Assembly (NCBI GenBank): GCA_036320915.1
Contig: JAXBDG010000019.1
Location: 558,001 to 622,000, forward strand
DNA: 64,000 nt
From: Linnemannia elongata
Lineage: Eukaryota > Mortierellomycota > Mortierellomycetes > Mortierellales > Mortierellaceae
Direction: 5' to 3'
The number at the start of each line of letters is the position of its first letter. The stretch's first letter is position 1. Shown here piece by piece: positions 57,582 to 64,000 of the stretch. The translations under genes were made by a program, and so were the position numbers. The notes beneath the pieces are model-generated. The model had not been told where the DNA came from, ran no database searches, and was given only the letters and a program-made list of their open reading frames with translations.

Positions 57582-59197
57582 GTTGAAGTAGCTGTTGAGG
57601 GTATATGTGCTGAAAAGGGTAATAGGATGGGAAAGAGGAAAGAGTAACTAACTAGAGGATGTAAATGTCAAAGATTCAGAAGATCAGAACAGGAAGTGCC
57701 GAGGTCGAAGTTGACGGGTAGTGTTGTAGGATATTAGAGAGGAGATAGGTGTAAGGGGATAGAAGATGACAAAGAACCAGGAGGATCTGAGAGTGTATAG
57801 TGAGATATACTAAAAGGAAAGAAGAAGGAGAGAAGGAAAGAAAAGATGGAAGAAAGAAAAAAGAAGAAACGAAGTAAAGAAGGGGAAGGACACTTCGAGA
57901 TGGCGACCTTGAAAAATGGATTGTTTGATGGGGTTTATCGTTTTAATGGACGGAGTGGAGTGGAGTGGAGTGGATCGTCAATGGACTGGAGATTGGAAGG
58001 CAGGCAGTGGTTATATCAAGCGAATAGATAGAAAGCGAGAGAAGAAAGAGAATGAGGAAAATTAAAGAGAAAGACTTAAGGAAGGAAGGAAGGAAGGAAG
58101 AAAGGAAGAGAAAGGGAGGATGGGTCCTTTGGAGGGGTTCGGATTCTGATTAGTCTGTGCGAAGTGGGGAGTTGGACACAGAATCGGGTTAAATACTATT
58201 GTTTTTCTTGTTCTGTTCGGTGTTAACCAAGTGGTGGCATACAAGGATGTATTGCGAACACGAACCGATGGAATTCGTGATTTGGAGAGAAGCAGGATGG
58301 TAAAGAGAAGAAAGAAGAAAAGGAGGAGAAGAAGGAAAGAAGGAGAAGAACACGAGGGTGAGAATTGTTTCTTTTTTGTTCTGTCCTTCTTCATGACTTC
58401 GATATGCAGAAATGAAGAAATGCACCCAGGAAGGACTGGGCAAGTCGAGGGGGCAAGAGGGGGAAGGTATTAGTTTGTTCATAAGAAAATCCGGTGTAGC
58501 AGCCACCACCAAATGAGTTCCAAAACAAAAATAACAAGTGCTGAGAAGGTGGGTGTATGTGGATATGTGTTTGTCACTGTGAATGTGCGAGAATGCGATT
58601 GAATAATCGCATGTGTGAGGACAAGGATGGGATACAGATGGATGCGTTTCGCTTTGTTGTTGTTGGGCATGTCTGTGTGATCACCAGGCGGAAAAAAAAA
58701 GGGCCAAGTACGTCAATAAGGAAGACGTAAACACATATGGACATGCAGGTAGGGCTAAACAAGGGCAAATTGCCATGTAACAAAAAAAAAGTTTGGACAC
58801 GAGGGTCCCTCCACACAGGAAGATAATGCGAGGGAATAAGGGAGGGAAAAAGGCTCTGTCTCCCTCACTTTTTTTCTCACTCTCTTTAAGGATGAGCGAG
58901 TAGTCCTGACTGAAGAAGAGAAAGGGAAAGGGCCGAAATGAATACCGCCACAACCACACATGAAAAAGACGGACACACAAGGCACGGAAAAAAATCATCT
59001 ATGATCGAAAGTGTGGTTCGGTGGTGGGGGAAATAGCATTGAATTGGATGAAGGGCAGTGAGAAGGAGTGAGACAGACGGGGAGTGAGGAGGAGAGCGAC
59101 AAAAGGGGGGAGGGACACACACACACACACACATTGAACAGGTCTATCTATCTCTCTGTCCATAACCCAATGGAGGCGAACAATGAATGAAAGACGA

Positions 59198-59229
59198 ATG
59201 TGGATGTGGATGTGGATGTGGATGTGGAT
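59198..59229 (+). repeat. (GTGGAT)n hexanucleotide array
   Basis: About five copies of GTGGAT in tandem. Confidence 0.93.
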
Positions 59230-61202
59230 TGAAGGGAAGGGATGAAAGGAGGGAGGGAACGGAGCAAGTAGGTCTTGGCAGGTTTGCATCGGAATTTTGG
59301 ATCAAGTTTCTTTCCCGCAGCTCCTTTGTAATAATGTCACCCTTGCGCCCTCGCCTTCTCTCCTCTTTACCCCTCATGCCTTCATCCTTAATTCACCCTA
59401 TCTTCACCATTACTAGCCTCCAACGCTTCATCAACCCATTCGCCCAAATCTGTGGCGCGGGTTCGTCCTTTTTCTACTCCAAGGATGAATGAAAGGACCC
59501 ATTCTTTTCTCTGATACTCTGTCGTTCCACACACTCAGCCATTTTCAGTGTTTGAGTAATCCAACGATTCCAAGGGAACAAAAAAAGGAGAGTGAGGTAA
59601 GGAAGGACATGGGCCAGCTATCGTCTCAAAGGTGTGGTAGATGCATGAATTGGTTCTCATCAACAACCACTTTTGTTCGCTCCTTGCACCTTGTCTCTTA
59701 ACCTCAAGCCTGTTTGTCTGGGAACCCATTTCAGTTCCAGACCCTCAGCTTGAGGGATAGAAAGAAAGGGATAGAGACAATAATGGCGCGAAAAGGGTCC
59801 TCGTTTACTCTGCAAGGAACGACCTTTTGCTCGTAAGTCCGAGTTACTGTTCCTTTTTTTTCTCTTTTCCGTAGACGGAGCAAGCTGGCACACGTCTTTC
59901 TGAAGATATAAAGACGAAAAAAGAAAAAAAGGGTCAAACTCGTTCGTTACCTGAAAGTAGCAGCAAGGATAATTTTGTTTTAGGGGTGAGCTGATGTCGA
60001 TGGGAAACGTGTCAGTGGCGGGCTGTTTAGGTCGTCATATGAGGAATGGTTGAAAATAGGAGGAGGTGATACGAGCCACGAGGGTCAAAAAGAAACGAAG
60101 AGTCTGATGCGCGAGATGGACAAAAGTCTCGTGAAGTGATTGATATGATATGAGTGGGCGTAGTGTGTGAAGATGGGCGAACGTTTGAATGTGAAAGGAA
60201 CGTGAGAGCAGGTACGTCGTTTTTTATGAGTGTTATTGTTTGTTGGTTGCAAGTCGTTGTCGTTTGTTCTTTGTTTGTAGCGAAGAGGTGAAGGAGTTGA
60301 CTGTCGGACGCGAAGGAACAGGGTAGTTGCAGTCGTTTTTATTCTTTTTCCCAACAGGCACTTCGTTCAACGGGGCATTACGGACAGATAAAAAGAATAT
60401 GATCACTCCGTGATTCGTTCTCGCTGTCACCATTTGACCCCAATTTCTAGGGATTCAAGGAATTCAATCATAACATGCCAAGGCCATCAAATAAAAAAGG
60501 TGTCCAACTCCCTCGACAGGATATCCACTAAAAGAACTATTGATCGACTGGAATACACGTATTTTTGTCACATCAGAAGCGCTGGAGGAAGGCAAGAGGA
60601 AGAGGGAGTGAAAGAAAAGACTGATGGTACGATGTTTTCTTGTTTTGTTATCGTTGTAGCGTTATGTGTATGTTGAACTGAGATTCCGTTCAGCAAACAA
60701 CTACTCTGCTGATGGGCGGAAGATTAGTGGACCGGATGAATGGACGACTAATGACCATTGTGTCAGTGGTGGCTGTACTTTTTCGGCACAGTTGTATGAT
60801 TAGAGGATGGCATTTTTTTTTGTTCCATCAAGCCTTCGTTGTGTGTTCAGTAGGTTTATTTTCAATCACTCATTGGAGGTTAGCATCAACTGATCGATCA
60901 ATACCCCATAAAACGCGTCGCGCCATTCTCTCTCATACGATAGAGAGAGGCAGGCAAACTGACAAAAATTTACACAACACATTTTACCCTCTGTAATACC
61001 AATGTTATGATAGAGTGCGCCTCGTTCCTAGGCGTTGTACTGTATGCCCTATGCCTGTGCGCTTGTTAATGCAGCTCTAATGCGCAATCAAGTCAAAATC
61101 GCTCATACACCCTTCTACTAAACCCTAGCCGCCTTCTGTCGACTCAAAGCGTGAGCCGCGCCTTCTCAAGGGATAAAAGAGCCTATTTTTAGTGTGTATG
61201 AT

Positions 61203-61212
61203 ATCACGTGAT
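61203..61212. promoter_or_regulatory. E-box palindrome upstream of the HMG-box gene
   Basis: The perfect palindrome ATCACGTGAT, containing the bHLH core CACGTG at 61205-61210, about 810 bases upstream of the ATG at 62023. Fungal bHLH factors bind this core; binding here is not shown. Confidence 0.35.
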
Positions 61213-62022
61213 GATTCACTCTGCCTTGTTCAAGTCCCCCTGCTGATGTATGTGGTCGCATTGGTTTGATATGCGCTGACGAAGCACCCTTTGACACAAA
61301 CTGATAGTGAAGCAAGCAAGAAGAGGGAAACAAGAAGGATCAAAAGGAAAGGTGAAGAGTGAGAAGCGATGAACAAGCGCCGAGGAAAGAGCAAAAGTGT
61401 GTTTATGGTTGTGTGTTATGTGTTATGTGTTGAGTGTGTGTTGTGTGTGTACGTTTTGAAATGGCATGAAAGCAACTAAATTGATTGCCCGCTCAGTAAT
61501 CATGAGAGCAATGCAATTTTTTTGGTCTGGGGCGGTGGACCAGAGTCAAGTGCGTGTGATACATATGATGATTTTTTTTGTTGTTGTGCGTGTGTGTGTG
61601 TGTGTGTTTGTTGTGTGGTGTGAGAGAGGGAGGGAGGGAGGGGAGACACCCCTTTGTTCGAGTGGACTGCACTGGGCTGGACCAGTCGACGCAAGACATT
61701 CAAATGATTCAATCACAACTCACAACAAGAGAGCCTTTTTTTTTTTTTTTTTTTTTGACCTTCTGTCCCCTTCCACTCCCTCCAGCCGCAGGAGAGAAGA
61801 AGTCAGGACAGGACAGACAGGACTGGGAAGCGAAGAAATTTTTTCGTCGTGCCATCCCAATACAAAGGACCTTCTCCCCCCCCTTCTTTTTCCACTTCTC
61901 TCTTTTCCTTACCCACCTCCCACTCCCACTCTCCCACTACACACAAAAAGAGAGACAACCACTCTCACACACACTCACACTTCTTTCTCCCTTACACCTC
62001 TTTCACACACACCTCTTACACT

Positions 62023-63566
62023 ATGCCCAAGGAACCCAAGGCCACAAAGGCTTCCAAGCCTATCAAGCCCAAGAAGAGTAAGCGAATATTATTATTATTA
62101 TCTTGTTGTTATTCACCCCGTCTATCCAACGCTGATCCGCGTCAAACAACAACACCCATCAACACACCCCTCCTCCCTCTATCCTCTCCCTCATCATCCT
62201 TCCATCCCCCTTCACTCCCCACCCCAAAAAAACTTTTTCTTTTTCTTTTTCTTTGCTTTTCTGGGTGTTGCTCGTTGCTACCCTCTTGTTTTTTTCACAC
62301 AAACGTGATGCTCCCCAGGGCGCCAGTGCAGGAGATCAATAACATAGTGACAAACCCATCACCGGGTTCGGATCATCACCTCCCAACCTGAAAAAAGACA
62401 AACACTTGGGCCTTTTTTGTTGAGGGGTATCTCGGAACCACCGGGCCAGACTGTATTACTTCCCAAGCGTTGGCACACACTGGCCAGGACACTTCGTCGT
62501 CGCGTGTTTTGTTCTCCTTTGTCCTTCTAGGTGACCATGGACTCAGCGCCACCAACAATGATGACAATGGTATCCACCACCAACGCGGCCCGATATCGAA
62601 CTTTTTCTTGACTGGAGACAAAAAAACACAATACAACTCGGGACCGCAGGAGCGCGTTTCAGTTGTTTACCTTTTTGTTCTTTGAGTCTTTCTTTTTACA
62701 AAGGCTTGTTTACCCTTCTTTTCTCACCATCTTGGACGCGTCGTGGACCAACGGTCAGCTTGACCGAGGATAACGACGCGTTATTGACTCAATTTGTTCG
62801 TCAATGCAGCGTTCGCTAACCCTGTTCTGTTGCCTTGTTTACCTTTTGCTGACCTTATTAGTCGCCGCTATCCCCATGCCCAAGCGTCCCGGTACTTCCT
62901 GGAACATGTTCTTCCGCGAGCACATGGAGCGTGTCAAGGCCTCTGGAAAGCCCGTTGTCCCCACCGTCGAGGGTGCCATTGCTGCTGAGCTCTGGAAGAA
63001 CCTTGGCGCCGCCGAGAAGCAGGTAAATATCTCGATACCTCATCCTATGAACAAGACAACTCGAACATTTCGTGGCGATATGTAACGCAACGCAGATGCC
63101 AACCTACCCAATGCCATGGACAACATCATCAACAACGACAACCAAAACTCATCATGACGATTCTTCTAATGAATGATGATAGGCCTACCAAGAGAGATAC
63201 CGCGCCAACTTTGAGGCTTTCAAGCAGGAGACCAAGGACCGTCTCGAGGAGATGACCCCTGCCGAGTACAAGCTCGAGAACCAGCGCCGCGCCCAGTTGC
63301 GCGAGTCTGGCAAGAAGGGTCTCCCCTCGCTCAAGGACCCCAACGCACCCAAGCGCCCTCTTTCCAACTTCTTCCTCTACGCCAAGGACTTGCGTGAGTC
63401 TGGCAAGTATGCCCACTTGAACCTCAAGGAGCAGTCCCAAGCCTTTGCCGAGGCCTGGAAGAACCTCTCCGAGACCGACAAGGCCCGCTACACCGACAAG
63501 AACCGCATTGCTATGGAGGCCTACAAGATCGAGAAGGCTGCTTACGATGCCCAGGCTACTGCTTAA
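62023..63566 (+). CDS. Two-HMG-box DNA-binding protein
   Basis: Three exons: 62023-62077, 62862-63022 and 63183-63566. They total 600 bases, 199 residues. The first exon gives a short Lys-rich leader (MPKEPKATKASKPIKPKK). HMG box 1 spans about residues 24-95 (MPKRPGTSWNMFFREHMERV ... ELWKNLGAAEKQAYQERY), and HMG box 2 about 126-195 (NAPKRPLSNFFLYAKDLRES ... AWKNLSETDKARYTDKN). Tandem boxes without other domains are typical of HMGB chromatin proteins and of the mitochondrial packaging factors Abf2/TFAM; these bend and compact DNA without strong sequence preference. The leader is basic but not a clear mitochondrial presequence, so nucleus or mitochondrion remains open. Intron 1 is 784 bp and contains an in-frame alternative ATG (62804) that would replace the leader by a hydrophobic one. 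Confidence 0.85.
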
Positions 63567-64000
63567 ATGGAGGAAAAAAGAAGTTGCACTTGAGATGACG
63601 CCGCTCGCCCACTTTCAAGCATTCTTTTTCTTTTTCTCTTTTGCGTTTCATAGTTTTCTTTTCTTTCTCTTTGTTTATTACCTCTCGTTTGTCCTTTTTT
63701 TGCGCTGTTCCAATAATCATGTCATACATACTGCTTTTTTCTTCATGCACATCACAAGTCTCGCATTCTCGCATTTACTTCTGATCATTGGTTTTAATTT
63801 GATGATGATATGAAGTGTAGTGAAGCAGAACCTTCATTTGGGTGGGCCATGCGCCATGCATACGTTGTGTGGGAAAAGAAAAGGGTATAGATGCTAGGCG
63901 AACATTGACGCGTCCTATAATATGTGTTTTGCTTCTCATCCACGTTTTACATTACGCTGTTGGAATCCTGACCAACGACGATTTTTCCTGCTCCTGCTGA
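63567..64000. other. 3' flank of the HMG-box gene
   Basis: T-rich sequence after the stop codon, consistent with a 3' untranslated region. No further gene is seen before the window ends. Confidence 0.6.

Larger units (their letters stand above)
57582..62022. other. Long non-coding region with purine blocks and microsatellites
   Basis: About 4.4 kb between the kinase start codon and the HMG-box gene. It contains AAGG repeats near 58080-58108, a GTGGAT hexamer array (59198-59229), a CA run near 59117-59132 and an E-box palindrome (61203-61212). The open frames, including 61466-62308, are low-complexity or unsupported. No gene or RNA gene recognised. Confidence 0.5.

Noticed and set aside
61466..62308. 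Plus-strand frame of 280 residues overlapping the HMG gene start
   Set aside because: It runs through a T homopolymer and intron 1 of the HMG gene; the HMG model with exact phases explains the region better.
1..64000. tRNA, rRNA, CRISPR and transposon search
   Set aside because: No B-box with a matching A-box, no rRNA-like stretch, no spaced direct repeats and no transposase, reverse-transcriptase or integrase motif was seen by eye.

Overview
The window looks like nuclear DNA of a filamentous fungus, most likely an early-diverging one such as Mortierellomycotina. The evidence is multi-exon genes with GT-AG introns of about 70 to 800 bp, poly-Gln/poly-Ser fungal proteins, Kex2-type secreted precursors, a fungal Nim1-type kinase and a very high load of simple repeats and long A/T homopolymers. 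The lineage is an inference from gene style. I found no rRNA, tRNA, CRISPR array or intact transposon.

Layout: 871-2187 (-) is a charged, low-complexity protein. 4702-5817 (-) holds a Kex2-processed secreted peptide precursor and a frame-disrupted tandem relative. 6944-10719 (-) is a six-exon OFA-type MFS transporter. 10.8-14.4 kb is purine-rich and appears non-coding. 14436-15628 (-) is signal peptidase complex subunit SPC3, in six exons. 16447-18213 (-) is a Ser-rich protein of unknown function. 19359-23678 (+) is a very long ZIFL-like MFS transporter in five exons. 23.7-38.4 kb is gene-poor and repeat-rich, with a few short coding-looking islands; the best is a two-exon candidate at 32940-33980 (-). 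38446-41796 (+) is a large C2H2 transcription factor, preceded by about 3.4 kb of pyrimidine-rich leader. 42629-44959 (+) is a single-pass membrane protein with a Cys-containing N-terminal part. 45164-47476 (-) is a BioF-like enzyme ending in the peroxisomal signal SKL, divergent from the exosome nuclease DIS3/RRP44 at 48129-51704 (+). 52271-57581 (-) is a Nim1/Hsl1/BRSK-type kinase with a C-terminal KA1-like region, convergent with DIS3. 57.6-62.0 kb is non-coding. 62023-63566 (+) is a two-HMG-box protein.

The genes do not form one pathway. They are mostly housekeeping functions (protein secretion, RNA decay, biotin synthesis, cell-cycle kinase, DNA architecture) mixed with transporters and lineage-specific low-complexity proteins. 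The most unusual content is the tandem Kex2-peptide locus, where an intact precursor sits beside a relative whose frame breaks at two short repeats, and the recurring 31-39 nt poly(A)/poly(T) tracts. Exon models were built by hand from GT-AG sites, reading phase and family resemblance. For seven of the eight spliced models the exon sum is a multiple of three from an ATG to a stop; the exception is the partial candidate at 32940-33980.
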